A DNA stretch of 7,071 nt, taken from an uncultured Desulfomonile sp. (GTDB lineage Bacteria > Desulfobacterota > Desulfomonilia > Desulfomonilales > Desulfomonilaceae). Position 1 is the stretch's first letter; each line of letters begins with the position of its first letter. Where the stretch lies: NCBI GenBank assembly GCA_937915285.1, contig CALDNG010000226.1, forward strand, positions 1-7,071. The letters run 5' to 3'. Below the pieces are notes generated by a model. It was not told the DNA's origin and ran no database searches. It saw nothing but the letters and a program-made list of their open reading frames with translations. The position numbers and the translations under genes are program-made. Below, piece by piece: positions 1 through 6,784 of this stretch.

Positions 1-1
1 C

Positions 2-1294
2 CCTGATTTTGACAGCATAGCAGAAGGTAACAAGACTATAGCGCAAAAATTCCTTATGCTTAGCGATGTTGTCATTTTTGTGACATCCCAGGAGAAATAT
101 GGAGACCTGATCTGCAGGAGGACGCTTGAGCAGGCCCGTGACTGGGGCAAGAAGATTCTGCTGGTAATGAACAAAGTAACGTCTCAGGCGGCGCTGGAAG
201 AGTATTCCAGCTTCACCGGTTCACTCGGGACGGTTGATCAGCCGATCGTCATACCGAGGCTTACCGGGATGCCCAATCGCATCGACAAACTCACGGATCA
301 ACCACAGTTTTCAAGGCTTTTTACTGATATCTCGGGCCAGACAGGCAGCGCCAGAATAAAAAGCCATGAACTTGATTGCCTCAAGTCCAGGACCGTGTCA
401 GATCTGGAAAAACTTCTTCTCAGTATTCAGGGTCAGATTGACCGCATTTCAGAACTCAACAGGAAAATCGATACAATATCAGAAGAGGCTGCGCTGAAGC
501 TCAACAAGGACCTGGATGCGATAGTTTCGCAGGATGTCGAGAAAAGGATGAAATCCAGGCTTCAGTCATTGCTCAGGAAATACGATATTCTTTTTGTTCC
601 CAGATTGATGATCAGAAACGCTTTCAACACTCTTATCGGCTATGTATCGGGTTATCTGTCCTTTAGGGAAAAAAACGAGGCCCCTGTTGATGACAAGGAG
701 ATCAGGTTTGAGGATTTCAGTGACATCCAGTCACTGGCCCCGCTTGGGCCTCTGGATCAGTCGGTAACCAACCTGAATCTAGGTGTTGCTCAGATTCTTG
801 CGTCGAGTCCCGTCTATGACGATCTACGCCTTATAGCCCTTAAAGACGTTGACCGACTCAGTTTGAAGACCATAAAAGGTTTGTATGAAGAGGCCTTCCC
901 GGGACTGGAAGAAATTTTAGAAACCGAATTTGAAAAAATACGTCAAGGCTTGACGCGTTATGATGAAATTAAGCTATACGGTTCCTACACACTTTGGGCT
1001 GTGCTTTTGATAACATTTGAGATTGTTATAGGCGGGGGGTTGACCTTGCTGGATCTTCTGCTCAATTCGGTAATCGTTCCGTTCATTCCCAAGTGGCTTC
1101 TTGACTTGAAGATACTGGATATTCTTAGGGCAATCGCTGAGAAAGTGGATGCGGAACACAGAGCCTGCCTCAGAAATATATTGTTTAAACAGGCGAGATT
1201 GTATACAGAATGCTTCGCTTCACTGACACCCGATCAGAAAGCCGTCTCCGAGATTGAACTCCTCAAACTCGGGATATCACATACACGGCCATGA
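2..1294 (+). CDS. Membrane-associated dynamin-like GTPase, C-terminal part (5' truncated by window edge)
   Basis: The frame is open from base 2, so the ATG at 56 is internal and the gene begins upstream of the window. The first residues read PDFDSI, which looks like the G3 region (D-T-P-D-x-D type) of a P-loop GTPase. They are followed by a hydrophobic strand (DVVIFVTSQEKY) and by a G4-like MNKV at 167-178. The P-loop (G1) must lie to the left. After the G domain comes a long, charged, mostly helical stretch (about bases 370-980), possibly coiled coil. Two hydrophobic segments follow at about 986-1110 (starting YTLWAVLLITFEIV, then LLDLLLNSVIVPFIP), which probably insert in the membrane, and then a short amphipathic tail. 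G domain, helical stalk and C-terminal membrane hairpin recall bacterial dynamin-like or other membrane-remodelling GTPases. The exact family is not recognised. Expected location is the cytoplasmic face of the inner membrane. The stop codon overlaps a small downstream open frame by ATGA. Confidence 0.8.
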   Translation, partial: PDFDSIAEGNKTIAQKFLMLSDVVIFVTSQEKYGDLICRRTLEQARDWGKKILLVMNKVTSQAALEEYSSFTGSLGTVDQPIVIPRLTGMPNRIDKLTDQPQFSRLFTDISGQTGSARIKSHELDCLKSRTVSDLEKLLLSIQGQIDRISELNRKIDTISEEAALKLNKDLDAIVSQDVEKRMKSRLQSLLRKYDILFVPRLMIRNAFNTLIGYVSGYLSFREKNEAPVDDKEIRFEDFSDIQSLAPLGPLDQSVTNLNLGVAQILASSPVYDDLRLIALKDVDRLSLKTIKGLYEEAFPGLEEILETEFEKIRQGLTRYDEIKLYGSYTLWAVLLITFEIVIGGGLTLLDLLLNSVIVPFIPKWLLDLKILDILRAIAEKVDAEHRACLRNILFKQARLYTECFASLTPDQKAVSEIELLKLGISHTRP

Positions 1295-1410
1295 TTTTTG
1301 CTGTTATCGGATTCAAGCTTAGGGGGTTTCACAAGCTGGTAGATTCTGATGAAACCATTGAGGCAATGGTGTGTCTCTCAAATCATGGTCTTTTGCGTAG
1401 ACCCGTGTGA
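1291..1410 (+). CDS. Candidate 39-residue small protein overlapping the GTPase stop
   Basis: An ATG at 1291 shares ATGA with the TGA stop of the GTPase gene, the classic arrangement for translational coupling. The frame runs 39 codons to TGA at 1408-1410. The peptide begins MIFAVIGFKLRGF and is basic to neutral, with a short hydrophobic start but no convincing full transmembrane helix and no recognised domain. There is no separate ribosome-binding site beyond what coupling would provide. A perfect 7-bp hairpin sits inside it. It could be a real small protein, a decayed gene end, or chance. The ATGA overlap is the only positive evidence. Confidence 0.25.
   Translation: MIFAVIGFKLRGFHKLVDSDETIEAMVCLSNHGLLRRPV
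1354..1370 (+). other. Perfect 7-bp stem-loop in the GTPase-protease gap
   Basis: ACCATTG (1354-1360) and CAATGGT (1364-1370) are exact reverse complements separated by the 3-base loop AGG. The sequence after it (GTGTCTCTC) is not a T-run, so it does not look like a standard intrinsic terminator. It could be an RNA processing or stabilising structure at the end of the GTPase message, or part of the leader of the protease message. Confidence 0.4.
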
Positions 1411-1432
1411 CAGGCAGTCTCACTCAATAATG

Positions 1433-1440
1433 AAAGGGGA
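1433..1440 (+). promoter_or_regulatory. Ribosome-binding site of the M16 protease gene
   Basis: AAAGGGGA ends 5 bases before the ATG at 1446. This purine-rich Shine-Dalgarno sequence at normal spacing fixes the start directly in front of the signal peptide. Confidence 0.7.
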
Positions 1441-1445
1441 ATCGA

Positions 1446-4115
1446 ATGAATTATGGTCACAAACTAGGCATCGTAACCGGCATGATGCTTGCCGTGGTTT
1501 CTATATTTGGTTTACTGGACACAGCTATTGCTATGGAGGGAAAATTGAACCGTTTCACACTTTCTAATGGTCTTGAAGTGTACGTTAAGGAGGATCATGC
1601 CAGAAAGGTAGCAGCCTTGCAGTTATGGGTCATGGTTGGCAGCGCCGATGAGGAGCCTTCTGAAAAAGGCATCAGCCATCTACTAGAACACATGGCATTT
1701 AAGGGCACAGACAGACGCGATGTTGGCAAGATAGCGGCGGAAGTGGAAGCTTTGGGCGGAGAAATCAACGCTTATACCAGTTGGGACGAGACGGTGTACT
1801 ACATCACATCTCCTTCAACGGCAGTAAACCAGTCGCTGGACATCCTGACGGATGCAGTCCTCAAGCCGAAAATAGATCAGGGCGAACTTGAAAAGGAAAA
1901 ACAGGTGGTTCTGGAAGAATTAATGGATTCCGAGGAACGACCTGAGAGAAAGTCGTCCAAGCTTTTGATGAAAACCGTTTATACAAAAAGCCCGTACCAG
2001 TATCCGATAATCGGTTTCAAGGATACGGTCGAGAAGATATCGAGGGATGACATAGTATCGTTCAGAAAGAAATGGTACGTTCCTGAAAACATGTTTTTTC
2101 TGATCGTTGGTGATGTTGACACTAACCAGGTCTTGTCTGAACTGGAAAAACTGACCCAGGATCTTAAACCGACGGGTTTTTTCAGGCCCCCGAGAGCCTT
2201 GGAGCCGGTTCAGAAAGAGATAAGAACCGCGGCTGTCCGCGACAACAACTCCAGGGAAACTCGCCTTAACATGGCCTTTCACATACCAGCCATTAAATCG
2301 AACGATGTAAACGCCCTAGACCTTCTTGGAGACATCCTTGGCGCAAGAGACAGTTCCAGGCTTGTCAAGACGCTAAAAAAAGACAAGGCGCTGGTGAATT
2401 CAATTTCCGCATACGCCTTGACTCCCAAAGACCCTGGACTGATGGTTGTTTCGGCTACGCTCGATGCCAAGAATATTGAGGTAGTAACACGAACCGTTAT
2501 GGAGGAGATTTCAAGACTCGCCTCTGAACCGCCCTCTCGTGATGAACTGGAAAGGGCAAAAGTACACATTGAGTCTCAGCACATTTATGCAAGAGAGACG
2601 GTGCAGGGCATGTCGCGAAGCATCGGAAGCTTTAGGGCTGACCTGGGCGACGCTTACTACGAAGAAAAGTATCTGACTCTGATTCGCGCAGTGACCCCTG
2701 AAGAGATTTCTCAGGCGGCCAAGGACTATCTCTTTGCCCCGAATGTTACGATTACGGCTTTGATACCTGCTGAGGACGCAAAGGATTTTGAAATTGCGTC
2801 GCTATCCCCCATAGTGGAGTCTTTTGGCTCCTTGCCATCAACTGCTGCGGCCAACGCTAGCGGACCCGACAAGGCTCATGAGACTACCCTGGCCAACGGC
2901 ATAAAGGTCGTGTTGCTTCGGGACGACTCCAACCCAGCAGTTTCATTGAGAATAGCCCATCTGGGTGGAAAACGTTATGAAACACGCGAGACAGAAGGGA
3001 TCATGAACTTCATAGCGCAGATGCTACCCAAGGGCGCTGGTGAAATGGATGAAGTCCAGATATTCAATCAGGTCGAAGACATGGGTGGCCGGCTTGCCGG
3101 TTTCTCCGGACAGGACTCATTTGGGCTTTCCGCGACATTCTTTTCCCGTTTCCTCAATGATGGGCTTGAGCTTCTGGCGAAGATTCATAAAGACCCGACC
3201 TTCCCTAAAGAAAAGCTTGAGAGGGAGAGGTTATTGATCATCAACAGAATCAAGACCGAACCCGATCGTCCGATCCAGTACGCATTCAGCGAGTTGAACA
3301 AAATCCTTTTTAAAAACCATCCCTATGGTTTTAACAAGGAAGGGAACCTCTCCACAGTAGCAGGGTTTAGCTCCGAGGATCTTAAGACGACATATAATCG
3401 CTATGCTGTTCCCGCAAATACGGTGATCACGGTAGTTGGGGATATGGACCCTGAAAAAACCCTGAAAAAAATAACCGAGCTTTTTGGTTCAATCCCTGTC
3501 AAAAAATTAGAGACACCGACTGTCCCGGTGGAAGAACCGCTCAAAGGAGTGGATGAAAAGAAAATAGTAATCCCGAGGGCCAAAGCCCATATCGCGATAG
3601 GTTTCCCGGCAGTTTCGTTCTATGATCCTGACCGATATGCCCTGGAAGTTTTGAATAATCTCCTGTCCGGTCAGGGCGGCCGTCTATTTCTTCAGTTGCG
3701 TGATCGTGAATCGCTGGCTTACGTGGTTGCGTCATTCGTGAGACCGGGTGTGGCCCCTGGATTGTTCGGGTTTTATATCGCTTGTGACACATCCAAAATA
3801 GACAACGCTGTTGATGGTCTATTCAGGGAGGTTGGAAAAGTAAGGGCAGAAACCTTAACGGATAAAGAGGTCAAAGACTCGATCAATAACCTGGTAGGGA
3901 ATCATCTCATCAACCTTCAGAGTTCATGGTCACGTTCCGAAAACTCAGCGCTAAACACACTGTACGGCCTGGGTTATGACTATGATGCTGAATACATTAA
4001 GAAAATCACCGCAGTCACTCCGCAGGACGTAAAAAGGGTGGCGGAGAAGTATCTGAATCCCAAAAAATGCGCTATTCTCAAAATCCTCCCCGAGGGAGAA
4101 GACAAAACCAGTTAA
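1446..4115 (+). CDS. Exported M16 family zinc metalloprotease (tandem two-domain, PqqL-like architecture)
   Basis: This 889-residue protein is an insulinase/pitrilysin-type (M16) peptidase, expected to degrade peptides or unfolded proteins in the periplasm. Residues 1-29 form a signal peptide: K6, a hydrophobic core, and an AIA cleavage site before Met30. The first M16 unit carries the inverted zinc motif HLLEH (H78, E81, H82) and the third ligand Glu158 in VVLEEL, 76 residues after H82, the family's usual spacing. The second unit begins near residue 475. Its equivalent of the zinc motif is degenerate (N521-F-I-A-Q525), but it keeps the R/Y pair (R752 and Y759 in LRDRESLAY) that helps bind substrate. 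The two halves therefore divide the work, as in one-chain M16 enzymes of about 900 residues such as PqqL. No lipobox cysteine or C-terminal anchor is seen. The gene stands 151 bases after the GTPase and 150 bases before hflX. Family assignment is firm; substrate is unknown. Confidence 0.95.
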   Translation: MNYGHKLGIVTGMMLAVVSIFGLLDTAIAMEGKLNRFTLSNGLEVYVKEDHARKVAALQLWVMVGSADEEPSEKGISHLLEHMAFKGTDRRDVGKIAAEVEALGGEINAYTSWDETVYYITSPSTAVNQSLDILTDAVLKPKIDQGELEKEKQVVLEELMDSEERPERKSSKLLMKTVYTKSPYQYPIIGFKDTVEKISRDDIVSFRKKWYVPENMFFLIVGDVDTNQVLSELEKLTQDLKPTGFFRPPRALEPVQKEIRTAAVRDNNSRETRLNMAFHIPAIKSNDVNALDLLGDILGARDSSRLVKTLKKDKALVNSISAYALTPKDPGLMVVSATLDAKNIEVVTRTVMEEISRLASEPPSRDELERAKVHIESQHIYARETVQGMSRSIGSFRADLGDAYYEEKYLTLIRAVTPEEISQAAKDYLFAPNVTITALIPAEDAKDFEIASLSPIVESFGSLPSTAAANASGPDKAHETTLANGIKVVLLRDDSNPAVSLRIAHLGGKRYETRETEGIMNFIAQMLPKGAGEMDEVQIFNQVEDMGGRLAGFSGQDSFGLSATFFSRFLNDGLELLAKIHKDPTFPKEKLERERLLIINRIKTEPDRPIQYAFSELNKILFKNHPYGFNKEGNLSTVAGFSSEDLKTTYNRYAVPANTVITVVGDMDPEKTLKKITELFGSIPVKKLETPTVPVEEPLKGVDEKKIVIPRAKAHIAIGFPAVSFYDPDRYALEVLNNLLSGQGGRLFLQLRDRESLAYVVASFVRPGVAPGLFGFYIACDTSKIDNAVDGLFREVGKVRAETLTDKEVKDSINNLVGNHLINLQSSWSRSENSALNTLYGLGYDYDAEYIKKITAVTPQDVKRVAEKYLNPKKCAILKILPEGEDKTS

Positions 4116-4140
4116 CGGGCATGATTTGGTAACAAACCAC

Positions 4141-4269
4141 ATGATTTCAGGACGAGGCGCGGTCGGTATATGGCCGCGTCTACTAATTGAGGGTATGCCG
4201 ATATACGAGAAAGAGGAGATCCTTGCCGACAGGCTTGAGGTGTTTCTTTTCACCGGGGGTCAAATTTGA
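4141..4269 (+). CDS. Candidate 42-residue small protein overlapping the hflX start
   Basis: An open frame from ATG 4141 runs to TGA 4267-4269, whose first two bases lie inside the TTG start codon of hflX (TTGA overlap). The C-terminal half (starting MPIYEKEEILADRLE at the internal ATG 4195) looks protein-like, with alternating charged and hydrophobic residues, and ends FLFTGGQI. No recognised domain. ATG 4141 has no clear ribosome-binding site. ATG 4195 is preceded by GAGGGT, but too closely. The same frame stays open upstream into the protease gene's end, so it may also be a remnant or a chance frame. If translated, it would couple translation to the weak TTG start of hflX. Confidence 0.25.
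   Translation: MISGRGAVGIWPRLLIEGMPIYEKEEILADRLEVFLFTGGQI
4155..4181 (+). other. Strong 10-bp RNA hairpin between the protease gene and hflX
   Basis: AGGCGCGGTC (4155-4164) can pair with GGCCGCGTCT (4172-4181) over all ten positions in RNA, two of them G-U wobbles, with a 7-base loop GGTATAT. The wobbles make it more likely to act as RNA than as a DNA palindrome. The following TACTAATTGAG is AT-rich but lacks a T-run, so a classical rho-independent terminator is not supported. It may be a processing or message-stabilising element, or a partial attenuator before hflX. Confidence 0.45.
4255..4259 (+). promoter_or_regulatory. Ribosome-binding site supporting the TTG start of hflX
   Basis: GGGGG ends 6 bases before TTG 4266. 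The hflX frame is closed by an in-frame TGA at 4236-4238, and no ATG or GTG lies between that stop and 4266, so this site decides the start. A GTG at 4275 is the only nearby alternative and would be too far from it. Confidence 0.5.
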
Positions 4270-5963
4270 GTCTGGTGCAAGGTTTGACCAAAGGGATTAA
4301 ACCCTCGCAGCATGCACGTCTCGAGAAGCTGGCGGCCCGTAAAATTTCTCCTGACCGGATAATTACACAGGAATTCGCCAGGGCTTTGACAGAGCTTTCA
4401 TTTGAACTCGGACAACAGGTTGGCGTCCTGGTTGACCGCAAGGGTAAAATTTACAAGGTTCTGGTTGGGGACGCCCGGTCTATACTCATTCCAAAATTGA
4501 ACTCATGGCGGGTTGGAGCCGGTAGGCTTCGCGGTCTGAGGTTCCTGCACACCCATCTGAAAAACGAGCCTTTGAGCCAGGAGGATCTGACCGACCTTTG
4601 TTTGTTAAGGTTTGACCTGGTTGCGGCCATTGGCGTGGATTCCCAAGGACTCCCTCAAGACGCCTACATAGCTCATGTCTTGCCACCAAACCCTGAAAGG
4701 AAGGTCTACGAGACTCTAGCTCCAATTCCTCCCTCTCAACTGGATACCGATTTCACAGGCTTTGTTCGGGCGCTTGAGGATGAGATAGACAGGTCTGTAA
4801 AGTCTGTGGATCTGGACAAATCACGGGAGCGAGCCTACGTGATCGGAAGAACCCAAGGCAGAAGTTGGGAGATTGAGGAAAGCCTGGCAGAGCTGATCGA
4901 ATTAGCAAAGTCGTCTGGACTGCAGGTTGTCGGAACGGCCACGCAGAAACGGGATTCGGTAGACCCTCATTTTGTGGTGGGAAAGGGAAAGCTGAGGGAA
5001 ATAGTGGTGGACGCTCTTCAAAAAGGAGCGGGGCTAATGATTTTTGACACCGAACTAACCCCGGCGCAGGTGAAGGCAATCGCAGACTTCACAGAACTGA
5101 AAGTCCTGGACCGTTCACAGGTCATTCTCGATATTTTTGCACAGAGGGCAAAGTCTCGTGAGGGAAAACTGCAGGTAGAACTGGCTCAATTGAAATACGC
5201 GCTACCAGGGCTAAGGGAAAAGGACGATGCGCTATCCCGGCTGACTGGAGGAATTGGAGGCAGGGGTCCGGGGGAAACAAGGCTGGAAATCGACAGACGC
5301 CGCATTCACAGCAGGATAGGGTTCCTTGAAAAGCAGATAGAAAAGATATCCAGAAACAGAGCGCTTCGCCGCGGTTTAAGAAACCGGAGACACATACCGG
5401 TCATTTCAATTGTGGGATACACAAACGCCGGAAAATCTACATTGCTCAACAAACTGACCAAATCGAACATCCTTGTAGAGGACAAACTTTTCGCCACTCT
5501 GGATCCAACAAGCCGAAGACTGAGATTCCCCAAAGAAACGGAAGTCATTATTACTGACACTGTGGGTTTCATACATGAACTACCAGAAGAGCTTTTCACT
5601 GCTTTCTCAGCCACTCTCGACGAACTGAACGACGCGGATGTGCTCCTTCATGTGATTGATTGTTCTAATCCGGCATTTGAAAAGCAACTCAAGTCGGTTG
5701 AAAAAATTCTTGAGCGACTTGACCTGACTCAGATACCGCTGATTCGGGTTTTTAACAAGATTGACCTGTGTTCAGAGGAGATTGTTCTGAATATATGCTC
5801 ATCTTACAATGGGATACCGATCTCGGCCCTTAACTCCAAGACATTCCCTCCTTTGATCCACCGACTCGAGGATGAGGTATTGAAGAGTCTCGTTCAGGAC
5901 GACGAAACTGACCGTGACCTTACAGTTATAGAAACAAGGTTTATAGATGACCCAAAACAATGA
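4266..5963 (+). CDS. hflX: Ribosome-associated GTPase HflX, long form
   Basis: HflX binds the 50S subunit and, in studied bacteria, splits or rescues stalled ribosomes under stress using GTP hydrolysis. The 565-residue product has an N-terminal extension (about 1-165, including IKPSQ at 11-15 and a GAGRLRGLRFLHTHL block at 84-98) found in long HflX proteins and absent from the roughly 426-residue E. coli form. The HflX N domain follows (about 190-360), with FVVGKGK (236-242) and the glycine-rich GGIGGRGPGET (328-338). The GTPase domain has G1 GYTNAGKS (384-391), switch I ATLDPTSR (410-417), G3 DTVGF (431-435), G4 NKID (497-500) and a G5-like SAL (520-522). All key residues are intact. The start is TTG; the resulting N-terminus (MSLVQGLTKGIKPSQ) matches the pattern I recall for long homologues. 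The gene overlaps its downstream neighbour by 17 bases, implying one message. Family assignment is very secure; cellular role is inferred from characterised HflX. Confidence 0.97.
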   Translation: MSLVQGLTKGIKPSQHARLEKLAARKISPDRIITQEFARALTELSFELGQQVGVLVDRKGKIYKVLVGDARSILIPKLNSWRVGAGRLRGLRFLHTHLKNEPLSQEDLTDLCLLRFDLVAAIGVDSQGLPQDAYIAHVLPPNPERKVYETLAPIPPSQLDTDFTGFVRALEDEIDRSVKSVDLDKSRERAYVIGRTQGRSWEIEESLAELIELAKSSGLQVVGTATQKRDSVDPHFVVGKGKLREIVVDALQKGAGLMIFDTELTPAQVKAIADFTELKVLDRSQVILDIFAQRAKSREGKLQVELAQLKYALPGLREKDDALSRLTGGIGGRGPGETRLEIDRRRIHSRIGFLEKQIEKISRNRALRRGLRNRRHIPVISIVGYTNAGKSTLLNKLTKSNILVEDKLFATLDPTSRRLRFPKETEVIITDTVGFIHELPEELFTAFSATLDELNDADVLLHVIDCSNPAFEKQLKSVEKILERLDLTQIPLIRVFNKIDLCSEEIVLNICSSYNGIPISALNSKTFPPLIHRLEDEVLKSLVQDDETDRDLTVIETRFIDDPKQ

Positions 5964-6660
5964 ACGTGGAAAGCTTCTCTTGTCTGTCACCCTGCTTACA
6001 ATGATCTTTGGGGTGACTTCTTTTCTTGCCTTTACCGGTTACCTGAAACCGATAATTGACGATTTGCATTTCATGTTCAGCGGCAAAGAGAACCTGAGAG
6101 CCTACATTGAGAGTTTCGGAGCGTTAGCTCCTCTGGCGTTCATTTCCATTCAGGCATTGCAGGTAGTATTTGCGCCTATTCCTGGGGAACTAACAGGCGC
6201 TGTGGGTGGATTCATCTTCGGGGTATGGCCTAATGTCATTTATTCCACCATCGGTTTGAGCATCGGTTCATTGCTGGCGTTCCTTGCAGCCAGAATCATC
6301 GGACTGCCATTGGTTAAACTTGTAGTGAGCCACAAGAATCTGGAGCGATTCGATTTCCTCACACACAGGAAAGGCATACTTGTGGCCCTGGCCTTTTTTA
6401 CCATTCCCGGGTTTCCAAAAGATATCCTATCCTACATTCTTGGACTCAGCCCCATGAGTTATCTAACTTTCTTCCTTGTGTCTTCACTCGGTAGGGTACC
6501 CGGAACAATAATGCTCAGCTATAGCGGGGCTGCCGTTTACGACGAAAACTGGACTCTGCTGATAACTCTCACCATCGTATGCGCCATCCTTATTTCCCTG
6601 TTCTATTTTCTTAGGGAACGTATAGAACTTTGGTTAAAGAGCAGGAAAGACAAGTCATAG
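5947..6660 (+). CDS. TVP38/TMEM64 (VTT/DedA-like) family inner-membrane protein
   Basis: This 237-residue polytopic protein belongs to the VTT-domain membrane family (TVP38/TMEM64, related to DedA), whose eukaryotic relatives are lipid scramblases and whose bacterial members are tied to membrane homeostasis. Its own substrate is unknown. Hydrophobic segments lie at about 10-30, 58-75, 85-118, 143-166, 170-190 and 202-222. Family marks are FAPIPGE (75-81) followed by a glycine-rich helix, IPGFPKD (153-159) before SYILGL, and GRVPGT (182-187). The paired proline-containing loops suit the two re-entrant helices of VTT proteins. The tail is basic (KSRKDKS), suggesting a cytoplasmic C-terminus. 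The ATG lies 17 bases inside the end of hflX, with AAGG at 5936-5939 as a modest ribosome-binding site. Length and motifs indicate a complete gene. Confidence 0.9.
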   Translation: MTQNNERGKLLLSVTLLTMIFGVTSFLAFTGYLKPIIDDLHFMFSGKENLRAYIESFGALAPLAFISIQALQVVFAPIPGELTGAVGGFIFGVWPNVIYSTIGLSIGSLLAFLAARIIGLPLVKLVVSHKNLERFDFLTHRKGILVALAFFTIPGFPKDILSYILGLSPMSYLTFFLVSSLGRVPGTIMLSYSGAAVYDENWTLLITLTIVCAILISLFYFLRERIELWLKSRKDKS

Positions 6661-6695
6661 TTGGAGATTTGAAAGAAGCGATCATTAAAATAGAT

Positions 6696-6709
6696 ATATT
6701 CAAGAATAT
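6696..6709. promoter_or_regulatory. Perfect 6-bp dyad, possible operator
   Basis: ATATTC-AA-GAATAT is a perfect palindrome with a 2-base centre, too tight to form a useful RNA hairpin but of the shape bound by dimeric regulators. It lies just upstream of a weak promoter-like pair. The sequence is AT-only apart from two bases, in an AT-rich gap, so chance is plausible. Confidence 0.25.
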
Positions 6710-6711
6710 TA

Positions 6712-6738
6712 TTGACCGACTCATTGTTTTTGTTTAAC
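6712..6738 (+). promoter_or_regulatory. Weak sigma-70-type promoter candidate
   Basis: TTGACC (6712-6717, 5 of 6 to the -35 consensus) and TTTAAC (6733-6738, 4 of 6 to the -10 consensus) are separated by 15 bases, slightly short. The location in an AT-rich gap about 45 bases before the next gene fits a promoter for the cysteine protein gene. Confidence 0.25.
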
Positions 6739-6784
6739 ACTTGATCCTGACTTAAATTAATCGCTTTGGTGACAAATTGCTACG

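Larger units (their letters stand above)
6676..6766. repeat. Spaced inverted repeat in the AT-rich gap
   Basis: AAGCGAT (6676-6682) and ATCGCTT (6760-6766) are exact reverse complements 77 bases apart. Three further inner pairs (TAA 6686-6688 with TTA 6757-6759) are possible if three bases bulge out. The repeat brackets most of the gap between the TVP38-like gene and the cysteine protein gene. Short arms and long spacing make chance quite possible. Confidence 0.2.

Noticed and set aside
1407..1431. GTGACA and AATAAT as a promoter for the protease gene
   Set aside because: Each hexamer is 5 of 6 to consensus, but the spacer is only 13 bases and the implied transcript start would fall in or next to the ribosome-binding site.
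1349..1567. 72-codon + strand open frame running into the protease gene
   Set aside because: It is a shadow of the M16 gene's signal-peptide region in another frame, without a ribosome-binding site or sensible composition.
3951..4253. 100-codon open frame on the - strand across the protease end and the hflX leader
   Set aside because: Most of it is antisense to the M16 C-terminus, its peptide has no recognisable domain, and its orientation is opposite to every neighbour.
5960..6004. ATGA overlap at the hflX stop as an alternative start for the membrane protein
   Set aside because: The ATG at 5960 is in a different frame from the TVP38-like protein and stops after 14 codons.
6711..6735. T-rich run (near 6727-6735) as a terminator for the hflX-TVP38 unit
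   Set aside because: I could not find a GC-rich stem directly before the T-run; the nearby ATATTC/GAATAT dyad is AT-only and has too small a loop.
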